Part shown: one piece after another, positions 1 through 8,831 of the stretch
How the letters are laid out: each line of letters opens with the position of its first letter
Position numbering within the stretch: position 1 is the first letter of the stretch
Source of the DNA: CAZLYX01 sp964563885
GTDB taxonomy: Bacteria; Pseudomonadota; Gammaproteobacteria; Burkholderiales; Neisseriaceae
NCBI GenBank assembly: GCA_964563885.1
Contig: CAZLYX010000008.1
Span: forward strand, 1 to 53,993
Reading direction: 5' to 3'
DNA: 53,993 nucleotides
Position numbers and translations under genes: made by a program
Notes under the pieces: model-generated
The model's input: the letters and a program-made list of their open reading frames with translations, nothing else
Told to the model about the DNA's origin: nothing
Databases searched by the model: none

Positions 1-2
1 GT

Positions 3-722
3 TATATTGGCGGAATCTTGGGATTGTACTCACAAGATTTACTTCGCAATGGGGGATTGGCTATTTCTTTGCAACCCGCTGCTGTTGTTGAGCCACGCTT
101 TATGTATAACCAAGATTTCAAGAGTATTTTTGCGGTGGCACCAAGTGTTTTGATGATTATGTTGATGCTTATTCCTTCGATGATGACCGCCATAGCTGTA
201 GTGCGCGAACGTGAAATTGGCTCTATTTCTAACTTTTATACATCACCAGCCAGTGTGCCGCAGTATTTAATTGGTAAACAATTGCCTTATATTGCCGTGG
301 GTTTAATCAACTATCTGGCTTTAGTATTAATGATGATATTTTGGTTTGGTGTGCCGCTCAAAGGCTCGTTTATCGCGCTAACGATAGGCACTACGTTGAT
401 GATTTGTGTATCAACCAGTTTAGGTTTATTGGTTTCGATTTTTGTGCGCACACAGTTGGCAGCAATTTTTGTTACCCAAATCATTACTTTAATCCCCACC
501 ATTAATTTTTCGGGCTTTTTATACCCTGTTTCAACTTTGAATGGTGGCGCTTATTTGGTTGCTAAGCTGTTTCCAGCTTCATGGTATTTGCGCATCAGCA
601 TTGGTACGTTTGCTAAAGGTTTGGGGGTGATGGATTTATTGCGAGAATATTTGGCACTAAGCGCGTTTTTTGCGTTTTATTTGTTTGTTGCTTGTTTGGT
701 TTTAAAAAAGCAGGAGAAATAA
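3..722 (+). CDS. ABC transporter permease, C-terminal part of an RbbA-like ATPase-permease (5' end outside window)
   Basis: The reading frame is already open at the window edge, so this is the 3' end of a longer gene. The visible 240 residues are an ABC-2 type permease domain with about six hydrophobic segments and the segment VVREREIGS after the first of them. Residue order matches from memory the C-terminal permease half of E. coli RbbA (YhiH), a fusion of two ATP-binding domains and a permease, including the KQLPY and FSGF stretches and the terminal LLKKQE-like tail. The stop lies one base before the next permease gene, so the two are an operon. The ATPase domains and a HlyD-type adaptor would be expected upstream. 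Inferred role: inner-membrane export; substrate unknown. Confidence 0.85.
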   Translation, partial: YIGGILGLYSQDLLRNGGLAISLQPAAVVEPRFMYNQDFKSIFAVAPSVLMIMLMLIPSMMTAIAVVREREIGSISNFYTSPASVPQYLIGKQLPYIAVGLINYLALVLMMIFWFGVPLKGSFIALTIGTTLMICVSTSLGLLVSIFVRTQLAAIFVTQIITLIPTINFSGFLYPVSTLNGGAYLVAKLFPASWYLRISIGTFAKGLGVMDLLREYLALSAFFAFYLFVACLVLKKQEK

Positions 723-723
723 T

Positions 724-1848
724 ATGCGCAGTTTAAATAATATTTTCCATTTATTGATGAAAGAATTGCGCAGCTTATTGAGTGATCCTGTGCTGATGCT
801 ATTAATTATATTTGTATTTACAGCATCTATTTATTCAGTAGCAAAAGGGATTAGCACCGATGTAAAAAATGCCACAGTGGCGGTGATGGACTTAGATCGT
901 TCAACCTTATCTTATCGTATTCGTGATGCCATTCAAGCGCCGCATTTTAAAGCACCTGTTGATGTGGCGCGCGAAGTGGTCGATCAAGAAATGGATAAAA
1001 GTAATTATATATTTGTGTTGGAAATTCCACCCAATTTTGAGCGCGATGTGGTTGCTGGCCGTAGCCCCGAAATACAGATATTGATTGATGCCACCACCAT
1101 GACTCAAGCGGGTATTGGTCAAGTGTATCTTACGCAGATTATTCAGAGTGAAGTGGCTGCATTTACGCAGCAAACATCTGTGGCTAGCCTATTGCCAATT
1201 ACGCCAGTGGTTAATGTGGAATTTAACCCCAATAGCTTGAGTGAATGGTTTATGCCTGTTATGGAAGTGGGCAGCATGATCACTTTATTATCGCTGGTAT
1301 TAGTGGGCGCGGCGGTGATTCGTGAACGTGAACGCGGCACCATGGAGCACTTGTTGGTGATGCCAGTGAGCGTGATTGAAATTATGATGGCAAAAGTGTT
1401 GTCTAACGGCGTGGTGATTTTAGTGGCGTCACAATTGTCGATGTGGTTTGTGGTGCACAAGCTGATTGGTGTGCACATTAATGGCTCGTTATTATTATAT
1501 GCTTTGGGTGTGGGCGTTTATTTGTTTTCGATTGCAGCTTTGGGCATTATGTTGGCAACGATTGCCCCCACCATGCCGCAGTTTGGTTTGTTGATGTTGC
1601 CAGTGTTTATTGTGACGCTAATGTTTTCTGGCTCTCAATCACCGCGCAGCAATATGCCTGCTATTGCGCAATCGGTTAGTGAATATTGGCCAACCACCCA
1701 ATTTGCACAATTTAGCCAAAATGTGTTGTTTCGCGGCGCTGACATAGAGATTGTATGGCCGCAATTGGTGGTGATGGCGGTATTAGGTGCAGCATTTTTG
1801 TTGTTTGCTTTGGTTAGATTTAGAAAGATGTTGGATCAGCAAGCTTAG
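724..1848 (+). CDS. yhhJ: ABC-2 type transporter permease, YhhJ-like
   Basis: A 374-residue membrane protein starting one base after the stop of the RbbA-like gene. It has an N-terminal transmembrane helix near residues 22-42, a large extracytoplasmic domain to about residue 170, then five to six hydrophobic segments. The motif VIREREHGT-like (VIRERERGTMEHLL) and the ending ALVRFRKM are very close to E. coli YhhJ, which also pairs with RbbA. It is the partner permease of the upstream half-transporter. With the efflux lipoprotein downstream it could form a tripartite exporter; the substrate cannot be read from sequence. Confidence 0.88.
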   Translation: MRSLNNIFHLLMKELRSLLSDPVLMLLIIFVFTASIYSVAKGISTDVKNATVAVMDLDRSTLSYRIRDAIQAPHFKAPVDVAREVVDQEMDKSNYIFVLEIPPNFERDVVAGRSPEIQILIDATTMTQAGIGQVYLTQIIQSEVAAFTQQTSVASLLPITPVVNVEFNPNSLSEWFMPVMEVGSMITLLSLVLVGAAVIRERERGTMEHLLVMPVSVIEIMMAKVLSNGVVILVASQLSMWFVVHKLIGVHINGSLLLYALGVGVYLFSIAALGIMLATIAPTMPQFGLLMLPVFIVTLMFSGSQSPRSNMPAIAQSVSEYWPTTQFAQFSQNVLFRGADIEIVWPQLVVMAVLGAAFLLFALVRFRKMLDQQA

Positions 1849-1851
1849 TGT

Positions 1852-1886
1852 TTTCAGGTAGCTTAATATTCAAAAGCTACCTGAAA
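1852..1886. terminator. Inverted repeat of two near-DUS words after the yhhJ-like gene
   Basis: TTTCAGGTAGCTT (1852-1864) pairs with AAGCTACCTGAAA (1874-1886). Each arm differs from the full uptake word by one base (AGCTACC instead of GGCTACC), and the changes are complementary, so the stem is kept. A plausible terminator just past the stop at 1848, but without a strong T-tract. The remaining 230 bp up to 2116 show no gene. Confidence 0.5.
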
Positions 1887-2116
1887 GAATAAAACTGAAT
1901 AACAGAATCTAAACGCAACATCAATTCAGCTTAATATTTAGATGCCACTCAATATTATGAGAGATGATGTGAACTTAATATTAAAAAATATGAATGATAT
2001 GCGCAGGATGTATTGCTGACTATGGTCGATTTTTCCCATAATGGTGAAGCAAAAGTGTAGTAGGCGTTCATCCAGCAGCAATAATCAGTGGAAAGTAAAA
2101 ACAAGGAAATAAATAA

Positions 2117-3577
2117 ATGAAAGCCAAACTAACATTATTTTCAGCCAGTTTGTTGTCTGCAATGTTATTGGCAGGGTGTCAAAACACGCAGGTTTCTACG
2201 CAGAGTCAAATAGAATTGCCGCGGCAATTTAGTGAAGCCAACGCCGCTCAAGGCAGTGCCAACATTGTCCGCTGGTGGCAACATTGGCGTGACCCAGTGA
2301 TGAATGAGCTGATTGAACGAGGTTTGCAGCATAATCACGATATTCGCATTGCCCACGCGCGTTTATTAGAAGCGCGGCAAAATAGCCAATTAGCGCGTGC
2401 TGATTTAGGCCCAACTGTCGGAGCTAGCGGCTCAGTAGGTTTGGTGCGCGGTGAAATGGACAACCCTTTAAGCGCAGAAAACCGCGTCGCAATCAGCCAA
2501 ATTCCTGGTGCTGCAGGTCTTGCTGAAAATCCTCAGCAAATAAAAGGCAATCAATTGTTAGGTGGGTTTTCTGCCTCGTGGGAACCCGATGTTTTTGGTG
2601 CCAAACGCAGCGATGCCGATGCGGCCTACTATGCAGCCTTGGGCACAAATGAAAAAGTGTATGGCACGCAAATGTTGGTGGCAGGCGATATTGCTGAAAA
2701 TTATATTAATGCCCGCGCCGCACAAGCCCGTCTAGACACTCATATTCGAACTATCAACACCTTATCTCGCTTGGCAAAATATGTGCAAGGGCGCTTTAAA
2801 GCAGGGCATGTAACGCGTTATGAAGTTGATGAGGTTCAAAGTAAACTAACCCTTGCGTTGGCACAAAAAAGCACCATTCAGTCTGAATACGCTGCATATG
2901 TGCGCAATATTGCCGTGCTTACTGCTCAAATACCACAAGGCTTTGAGCTACCTGTAGGCAAAGCAAACGTACTAACACAACAACCAGCAGCGCCGAGCGG
3001 GCAAACACCTCAAGGTTTACTAGAGCGGCGACCAGATCTACGTGCCTATGCCGCACAGGTCAACGCATATGCAGCTAAACTTGCCAGCGCTAAAGCCGAC
3101 TTATTGCCACGATTTAAGATTGAATTTTTAGGGCAGGGCGGACGCATTGCCATTGACAGCGATAGCTCCGCACTCAAAGGTTGGGGCAGCTTACTCAGCC
3201 TTGGTATTCAAGTGCCTATTTTTACCAATGGTCGCATTCAAGCCAATATTGGTGCCAGTGATGCGCGTTTACAAGCGGCGTTATTGCAATATGATCAAGC
3301 TCTGCTTAAAGCTTTAGGCGAGGTAGACAATGCTTATCAGGCACAAGCCGCGCTAGCACGTCAAAACACATTGTTGGACACCGCGCATAAGCAAGCAGTC
3401 AAACAGGCAAATGATGCCGATAAGCTATTTCGCTACGGCGACAAAACACTCGATATCAATTTAACCGCGCGCCTCAACGAAGAACAAGTTGCCCAAAACC
3501 TGATCCAATCACGCTTAGCACGAGCAAAGATGACCATAAATCTATACAAAGCCTTGGGCGGCGGTTGGTCAGAATAA
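2117..3577 (+). CDS. Outer-membrane efflux lipoprotein, NodT/OprM family
   Basis: A 486-residue TolC-like outer-membrane factor. The signal peptide ends in a lipobox LLAGC with the lipidated cysteine at residue 21. Two repeated outer-membrane efflux domains follow, with family hallmarks such as RWWQHWRDP near the N-terminus, the ASWEPDVFGAKR segment, and LLERRPDLRA between the two repeats. AAGGAA lies just upstream of the ATG. It sits 268 bp behind the RbbA/YhhJ exporter, so it probably supplies the exit duct, although a hairpin between them suggests separate or partly uncoupled transcription. NodT-family proteins normally dock with an inner-membrane pump through a HlyD-type adaptor, not seen in this window. 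Confidence 0.93.
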   Translation: MKAKLTLFSASLLSAMLLAGCQNTQVSTQSQIELPRQFSEANAAQGSANIVRWWQHWRDPVMNELIERGLQHNHDIRIAHARLLEARQNSQLARADLGPTVGASGSVGLVRGEMDNPLSAENRVAISQIPGAAGLAENPQQIKGNQLLGGFSASWEPDVFGAKRSDADAAYYAALGTNEKVYGTQMLVAGDIAENYINARAAQARLDTHIRTINTLSRLAKYVQGRFKAGHVTRYEVDEVQSKLTLALAQKSTIQSEYAAYVRNIAVLTAQIPQGFELPVGKANVLTQQPAAPSGQTPQGLLERRPDLRAYAAQVNAYAAKLASAKADLLPRFKIEFLGQGGRIAIDSDSSALKGWGSLLSLGIQVPIFTNGRIQANIGASDARLQAALLQYDQALLKALGEVDNAYQAQAALARQNTLLDTAHKQAVKQANDADKLFRYGDKTLDINLTARLNEEQVAQNLIQSRLARAKMTINLYKALGGGWSE

Positions 3578-3920
3578 TATCAGTAACCATTAGGTATTGT
3601 TTGAATTGAGCAGATAAAGGCTACCTGAAAGAAAAGCGATAAGTATAGGATGTGTTATTAGACACAATATTAAGATAAATAAAGATGTAATATATTAAAG
3701 CTGCGCTTTGCTTGAGTTGCTGATTGGCTTCTAATATTTTAAATAGCATGTTGCTGTAGAAGAAAATACATAAGAGGTATTCAGTAATAGGAAAGGTTAT
3801 ACTTTTTATCCGATTTTTGATAAGTGCAAACATTAAAGATATTAAGACTTCAAAATCAAATTCTTGTTCTTTAATAGAACAGTGTATTATGTTTTTATTC
3901 ATTAACTGGAGAGAAAATTT
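3578..3920. other. 343-bp AT-rich intergenic region with one DUS and a short operator-like palindrome
   Basis: There is one complete uptake word at 3618-3629. TGTTCT (3865-3870) and AGAACA (3876-3881) form a 6-bp inverted repeat around a 5-bp spacer, 40 bases before the rhodanese start, where an operator could lie. A reading frame on the minus strand overlaps the rhodanese gene and has no family resemblance; I take it as noise. Confidence 0.4.
3618..3629 (+). repeat. Single DUS
   Basis: AGGCTACCTGAA, unpaired, 40 bases after the efflux lipoprotein stop. Confidence 0.8.
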
Positions 3921-4475
3921 ATGACGCGTATACACAGTGTAATCAGTGCTGTTGTTTTGTCTTTGGCCATGTTTTCTGCGCAGGCGGTAGAGTTGGAAAT
4001 CAGTGCTAAAGAGGCTTATGCCAAAACTCAGCAAACAAAAAAAACCGTGTTACTGGTGGATGTACGTGATCCTGTGGAAATTATGTTTGTTGGTTTTACA
4101 GATGCAGTAGATGTGAATATTCCTTTTTCAATGGTAGACCGCACTAAATGGAATCCTGAGCGCAATGTTTATTTAGTTAGTCGCAATCCTAAGTTTGTTG
4201 AACAGATTAAAGCTGAGTTGGCTAAGCGTGGTTTAGATGAGAAAACAGAAGTGATTACCATGTGCCGTTCGGGGAGTGAGCGTGGTGAGCCAAGCGCCAA
4301 AGTATTGCGTGAGGCAGGTTTAGTGAATGCGCGCTTTGTGGTGCATGGTTTTCAAGGTGATCCCCTTAAAGAGGGCGCGCAAACGGGCATGCGCTTGAAA
4401 AATGGTTGGCAAAATTCTGGCTTACCGTGGGGTCGTGATTTAAATAGCGAAAAAATGTATCGTTTAGATCGCTAA
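3921..4475 (+). CDS. Periplasmic rhodanese-like domain protein
   Basis: A 184-residue protein with a cleavable signal peptide (about residues 1-22, ending SAQA). A single rhodanese domain follows: LLVDVRDPVE is the conserved entry segment and CRSGSERG the active-site loop, with the cysteine at residue 115, so sulfurtransferase chemistry is possible. The CRSG start and R at loop position 6 are typical of active single-domain rhodaneses. GGAGAG precedes the ATG. Gene neighbours are unrelated, so the substrate is unknown; periplasmic rhodaneses of this type are usually linked to sulfur or redox handling. Confidence 0.88.
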   Translation: MTRIHSVISAVVLSLAMFSAQAVELEISAKEAYAKTQQTKKTVLLVDVRDPVEIMFVGFTDAVDVNIPFSMVDRTKWNPERNVYLVSRNPKFVEQIKAELAKRGLDEKTEVITMCRSGSERGEPSAKVLREAGLVNARFVVHGFQGDPLKEGAQTGMRLKNGWQNSGLPWGRDLNSEKMYRLDR

Positions 4476-4520
4476 GCTTGATTTGATAAGATTATCTTAA
4501 GCGCGATTGCTAGACGAATT

Positions 4521-4567
4521 AATAAAAGGCTACCTGAAACATGTGTTCAGGTAGCCTTTTATTAATG
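4521..4567. terminator. Bidirectional terminator built from a DUS pair
   Basis: AATAAAAGGCTACCTGAA and its reverse complement face each other across a short loop, giving a stem of about 18 bp with A-rich and T-rich flanks. It lies between the convergent rhodanese and ybiT genes and can serve both. Confidence 0.85.
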
Positions 4568-4587
4568 TTTAAACTTAAGCAGTAATC

Positions 4588-6216
4588 TTATGCTAAGCCT
4601 TTTTTATCTAAATAGCTTTCGTAATCGCCTAGATAATGTTCATAGCCGCCTTTGCCATCTAATTCGATGATTTGAGTGGCAATACTGGAAACGAATTGAC
4701 GGTCATGCGAAACAAATATTAATGTGCCATCGTATTTATCCAGCGCCATATTAAGCGATTCAATACTTTCCATGTCCATGTGGTTGGTTGGTTCATCCAT
4801 AATCATGACATTAGGTTTTAGCAGCAATAATTTACCATACAGCATGCGGCCTTTTTCACCACCAGAGAGCACGTTTACTTTTTTAACTACGTCATTACTG
4901 CCAAACAGTAAACGACCCAATGTGCCGCGAATAACTTGCTCATCATCGCCTTCTTGTCCCCATTGGCGCATCCATTCGGTTAAATCTAGATTTGCATCAA
5001 AATCACTTTCATGATCTTGAGCGTAATAGCCAACGTTGGCTTTTTCTGCCCACTTGATGCTACCTGAATCGGCAGCAACACCATCAGCAAAAGCAGGATT
5101 AAAAGCGCCTGCTAACAGCTTGAGTAGGGTGGTTTTACCTGCGCCGTTGGGGCCGATAATGGCTAAGCGTTGACCAGCATCTAGAATAAAGTTTAGGTTT
5201 TTGAACAGCTGTGTTTCAAAGCGTTTAGATAAGTCTTTTACTTCTACTGCTTGACGATGCAATTTAAATTTTTCATCAGTTTCAAAGCGAATATACGGAT
5301 TTTGACGAGTAGATGGTTTAACTTCAACCATTTCTGATTTAATTTTATCGGCCTGTTTTAAACGGCTAGTGGCTTGACGAGCTTTAGATTTGTTGGCCGA
5401 GAAACGTGCCACAAACTCTTGTAATTCTTGTAGACGATCTTTAGCTTTTGCATTGTCTTTGGTGGCACGTTCACGCGATTGAGCGCTGGCAATCATGTAA
5501 TCATCGTAATTACCGGGGAAGGTGTTAATGGTGTTGTAATCTACGTCAGCCATGTGGGTGCATACTTGGTTTAAAAAGTGGCGGTCATGCGAAATGATGA
5601 TCATGGTTGAATCGTATTGGTTTAACACATCGCCCAACCAACGAATGGTGTTGATGTCTAAGTTGTTGGTTGGCTCATCGAGCAGCAAAACGTCAGGCTT
5701 AGAAAACAAAGCTTGTGCCAGCAAAACGCGCAGCTTAAAACCAGGCGCCACTTCGCTCATCAGCGCATTGTGTAAGCCTTCATCAATGCCTACACCGCTT
5801 AGTAATTCACCCGCACGTGCTTCAGCAGTGTAGCCGTCGTATTCAGCAAACTTAGCTTCCAATTCAGCTGCGCGCATGTAGTCGTCTTCAGTGGCGTCCA
5901 TATTGGCATAAATGGCGTCGCGCTCAGACATTGCTGCCCACATTTCTTCATGCCCCATCAAGATAACATCTAGCACGCGTTGGTCTTCATAGGCAAATTG
6001 ATCTTGACGCAGCTTGCCTAAACGCACACCATTTTCAATGGCAACTTCGCCACCACTTTGCTCAAGGTCGCCACCAAGGATTTTCATAAAGGTGGATTTG
6101 CCAGAGCCGTTGGCGCCAATTAAGCCGTAGCGATTGCCGCCACCAAATTTAACTGACACATTTTCAAACAGTGGCTTGGCGCCAAACTGTATGGTAATGC
6201 CGTTGGTAGAAATCAT
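4588..6216 (-). CDS. ybiT: ABC-F family ATPase YbiT
   Basis: A 542-residue soluble protein with two ABC ATPase domains and no membrane segments, as in translation-linked ABC-F proteins. The first Walker A is GANGSGKST (residues 34-42), the second GPNGAGKTT near residue 355. Each half has its LSGGE-like signature and a DEPTN Walker B (LLLDEPTNNLD and IMDEPTNHMD). The linker between them is charged and helical. The N-terminal FENVSVKFGGGNRYGLIG segment and overall length closely match E. coli YbiT. ABC-F proteins act on the ribosomal E site; YbiT's exact role is less clear than EttA's. AGGAT precedes the ATG. Confidence 0.95.
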   Translation of the reverse strand: MISTNGITIQFGAKPLFENVSVKFGGGNRYGLIGANGSGKSTFMKILGGDLEQSGGEVAIENGVRLGKLRQDQFAYEDQRVLDVILMGHEEMWAAMSERDAIYANMDATEDDYMRAAELEAKFAEYDGYTAEARAGELLSGVGIDEGLHNALMSEVAPGFKLRVLLAQALFSKPDVLLLDEPTNNLDINTIRWLGDVLNQYDSTMIIISHDRHFLNQVCTHMADVDYNTINTFPGNYDDYMIASAQSRERATKDNAKAKDRLQELQEFVARFSANKSKARQATSRLKQADKIKSEMVEVKPSTRQNPYIRFETDEKFKLHRQAVEVKDLSKRFETQLFKNLNFILDAGQRLAIIGPNGAGKTTLLKLLAGAFNPAFADGVAADSGSIKWAEKANVGYYAQDHESDFDANLDLTEWMRQWGQEGDDEQVIRGTLGRLLFGSNDVVKKVNVLSGGEKGRMLYGKLLLLKPNVMIMDEPTNHMDMESIESLNMALDKYDGTLIFVSHDRQFVSSIATQIIELDGKGGYEHYLGDYESYLDKKGLA

Positions 6217-6288
6217 GTTGTGTATCCTATTGTTTTGTATTCAAGTGTTCATTACAGAATGGGCAGTATTCTACCATAATAATGGCTA

Positions 6289-6326
6289 AGGCTACCTGAA
6301 AGCTTTGCGCTGTTTCAGGTAGCCTT
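6289..6326 (-). terminator. DUS-pair hairpin after the metallophosphoesterase gene
   Basis: AAGGCTACCTGAAA and TTTCAGGTAGCCTT face each other across an 11-nt loop. It follows the minus-strand phosphoesterase stop (6359) and lies before ybiT, so it separates the two transcripts. The T-tract is weak. Confidence 0.65.
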
Positions 6327-6358
6327 TTAGATAATATTGATGACTAAACTGGTTTTAT

Positions 6359-7453
6359 TTAAGGCTGTTTGCCTTTGATGTCAATTATCCATACTTCAGA
6401 CTGTGAGCCAAGCCGAAATGGCACACCCCAAAAACCATAACCAGACGTAACAAAAAAGTGACCATTACCGATGTGTTCGTAGCCGTAAGCCAATCTGTTT
6501 AGATAACGCACAATCAGGTTGGCGGGCATAATTTGACCATTATGGGTATGGCCAGATACTTGAACATCAATTGGCAGCTGGCTATGTTTCTCAATCTGAC
6601 TTGGCCTGTGGTCAACCAAAATCACTGGCTTGGTAGTATCTACTTTTTGTAGCAATTCTGTTGTGGTTTTACGTTGTTTATCTAAATCATCAAGCCGACC
6701 CACTATAGTAAAACCTTGTTCTAATTCTATTGCTTCGTCGTTGAGTACACGCACGCCAGCTTTGGTGAGTTCTGCGTCTATTTCTGCTTGGTGGCCAAAT
6801 AAATCATGGTTGCCCATAGTGGCATAAACACCTAAGGGCGCACGCAGTTTTTCTAAATGTGGTTGCATGTTTTCAGAGCGGTAATAATCGGTATTATCGT
6901 CCATCACATCACCCGCGAGTAACACCACATCAGCTTGTTCGCGATTAACGATGTCAACCAGCTTATCAATTTGGCGCGCACCAAATAAAATACCAAAATG
7001 GGTGTCGCTGGCTAGCGCAATACGTACAGGTTTGACTAAAGGTTTATCTAATGTGATTTCGGCATGACGAACCACTGGCGTGTAAGCATTATAGGAACCA
7101 ACAACGAGCAGGGCGATTAAAAACAACGGCGCAAATATGCGCAAACTGCGCGCCATTGGCTTGGCGTTTAACACACGGCACAGCAGCAAATAAAGCAGAA
7201 AAGTTGCCAGTGCTGCATACATCACAAATAGCATCAACACCAGCCAAGTGGCAGCAATGCGAAAGATGCCGTGCGATACGCGAAAAACCACGCCAAGCAA
7301 CAACAAATTGCTCACCACATAAGCAGCAATCATTAACCAACGACGTTGGGCTTTGTTGAAAAAATCAGCAAACAGCCATTGTAGCGAACGCCCTAAGCCA
7401 AAAGTGAATGCTTGCATTAACACAATCACTACCAATAAAAATATTATGCGCAC
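6359..7453 (-). CDS. Membrane-anchored metallophosphoesterase (YaeI-like)
   Basis: A 364-residue protein with four to five hydrophobic helices over the first 130 residues, then a calcineurin-like phosphoesterase domain. Metal-binding motifs appear in order: DTHFG, GDVMDD, GNHD and HTHNGQ, all intact, so a dinuclear metal site is expected. The GTG at 7451-7453 is chosen as start because AGGAAAAG lies 5-9 bases upstream. Relatives include E. coli YaeI and Bacillus YkuE-type enzymes, some acting on lipid-linked phosphates; the substrate here is not evident. A DUS hairpin follows the gene. Confidence 0.88.
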   Translation of the reverse strand: MRIIFLLVVIVLMQAFTFGLGRSLQWLFADFFNKAQRRWLMIAAYVVSNLLLLGVVFRVSHGIFRIAATWLVLMLFVMYAALATFLLYLLLCRVLNAKPMARSLRIFAPLFLIALLVVGSYNAYTPVVRHAEITLDKPLVKPVRIALASDTHFGILFGARQIDKLVDIVNREQADVVLLAGDVMDDNTDYYRSENMQPHLEKLRAPLGVYATMGNHDLFGHQAEIDAELTKAGVRVLNDEAIELEQGFTIVGRLDDLDKQRKTTTELLQKVDTTKPVILVDHRPSQIEKHSQLPIDVQVSGHTHNGQIMPANLIVRYLNRLAYGYEHIGNGHFFVTSGYGFWGVPFRLGSQSEVWIIDIKGKQP

Positions 7454-7667
7454 AGTCTTTTCCTAATCATCCAGCCATACAAGCCGCGTATTGTAGCATT
7501 GATGAATGATTAAAAAAGGAGTTAAAATCTCTTTAATAGTTGTGTGCTATTAAGGTCATTTTTCATTCACTACACAAACTGAAGTTTAATTTAGGTATTT
7601 AAACCAGCAGATATTAAGTTCATCATTTTTATTTATTTTTAGTCTTTAGCCCTATTGATTTTGGCAG

Positions 7668-8831
7668 TTAAAAACCCATGGTTGCTGCTACTTTTTTACC
7701 CATTTCCTCCATGGTCATTACTGGGTATTGTGCGGGAATTTTAAATTCCCCCGTATCTATTTCTTGATTAACAGCGATATCTTGTAATTTGTAGGTAACG
7801 CCAAGCCCGTTTTCGTCGGTAATGGTTGCCGCCACAAAATAACCAGCAACGTTAGTCATGTTTTGGCTTGAAACCACAGCTGGCGGTAAAATATTATCTA
7901 AATCATGGGTATAGTAAAGTGTGATCACATTTTTAAATCGAGAATTGTAGTTTTTGTTAATATAATCTTGAGACTTATTGGTTAACAGCGAGTGCATATA
8001 CAGTAAGCTATCGTTATTTTTGCCTGATGCTTTTTTCTTTGGGCGCACGGGCACTTCTATTTTTACGATATTGCAAAGATAGCCAAAAGCTTCTTTATTG
8101 AGCGTCACCTCAGATTTTGCACCTTCTTCCTTGAGGTGTTTTTTTGTCATGTCTGCCAGAGCAAAAATATTTTCTACAGCGAAGTCTTTTTTGGGAACAT
8201 TGAAGAGTACACCTCTCCCACTGCCCACTAAATTTGAAGTATTTTTATCCAGATCAACAATCTCAACGACGTCTATGGATAAAGCTGTACCAAGAGCGCC
8301 CTTACTGGCTAGGCCTGGAATGGTGTTGGTCTTTGTTTTGATGAAATTATCGGTCATTTCGACGGTAAGGCCTGGTAATGCGAACGACTCAAAAAAACCA
8401 GACACTGCGTAACGGTCTTGAAAGTTTTTACTACTTGAGGGCAGCTTTTTTTGGCCTAGCTCTTGCCAGATTTTTGCGAGTAGCTGACTATTCGCGCGTG
8501 TTTTGTTCAGCACCTGAGCATCGGTGCCGGTTACACCTTCTCTCCGTGCAATTTTTAGTGCCATTTGGCCAACTGGATCTTTTAACACAAAGTCATAATC
8601 AACGCCGTAAATCAGGCGCGTAGATGAGACTTTCTTTCCCGTCTTGGGAAACTCAATATTGACTATAGTTGGAGTATTAAGCTCTGTTGACGCTTTAGTA
8701 GAAGCTGCCGAGGCGGGTGAATTCTTATTTGCCAAATGCTGTTTGCTGATGTCTGAAGCCTGAGCCGAATAAGAAAGTGAAGCCGCCAGCGCGATCATCA
8801 CAAAGCGGAAAATCTTTTTTTGGTTGTTCAT
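7668..8831 (-). CDS. Secreted protein of unknown function
   Basis: A 387-residue product I do not recognise. It has a clear signal peptide (basic MNNQKK start, hydrophobic core, SAQAS cleavage region near residue 26) followed by a low-complexity Ala/Ser/Thr/Lys-rich stretch to about residue 55. The remainder looks like a compact mixed alpha/beta domain starting at TRLIYGVDYDFVLKDP; there is one cysteine and no second membrane helix. A basic RPKKKASGKN insertion sits near residue 265. GAGG lies a few bases before the ATG. It is flanked by long spacers and is divergent from the DyP peroxidase gene, with a strong palindrome between them. A periplasmic location is inferred. Confidence 0.75.
   Translation of the reverse strand: MNNQKKIFRFVMIALAASLSYSAQASDISKQHLANKNSPASAASTKASTELNTPTIVNIEFPKTGKKVSSTRLIYGVDYDFVLKDPVGQMALKIARREGVTGTDAQVLNKTRANSQLLAKIWQELGQKKLPSSSKNFQDRYAVSGFFESFALPGLTVEMTDNFIKTKTNTIPGLASKGALGTALSIDVVEIVDLDKNTSNLVGSGRGVLFNVPKKDFAVENIFALADMTKKHLKEEGAKSEVTLNKEAFGYLCNIVKIEVPVRPKKKASGKNNDSLLYMHSLLTNKSQDYINKNYNSRFKNVITLYYTHDLDNILPPAVVSSQNMTNVAGYFVAATITDENGLGVTYKLQDIAVNQEIDTGEFKIPAQYPVMTMEEMGKKVAATMGF

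Noticed and set aside
3621..4034. 137-codon minus-strand open frame overlapping the rhodanese gene
   Set aside because: It overlaps the signal peptide and first third of a well-supported gene, and its other part covers AT-rich promoter DNA.
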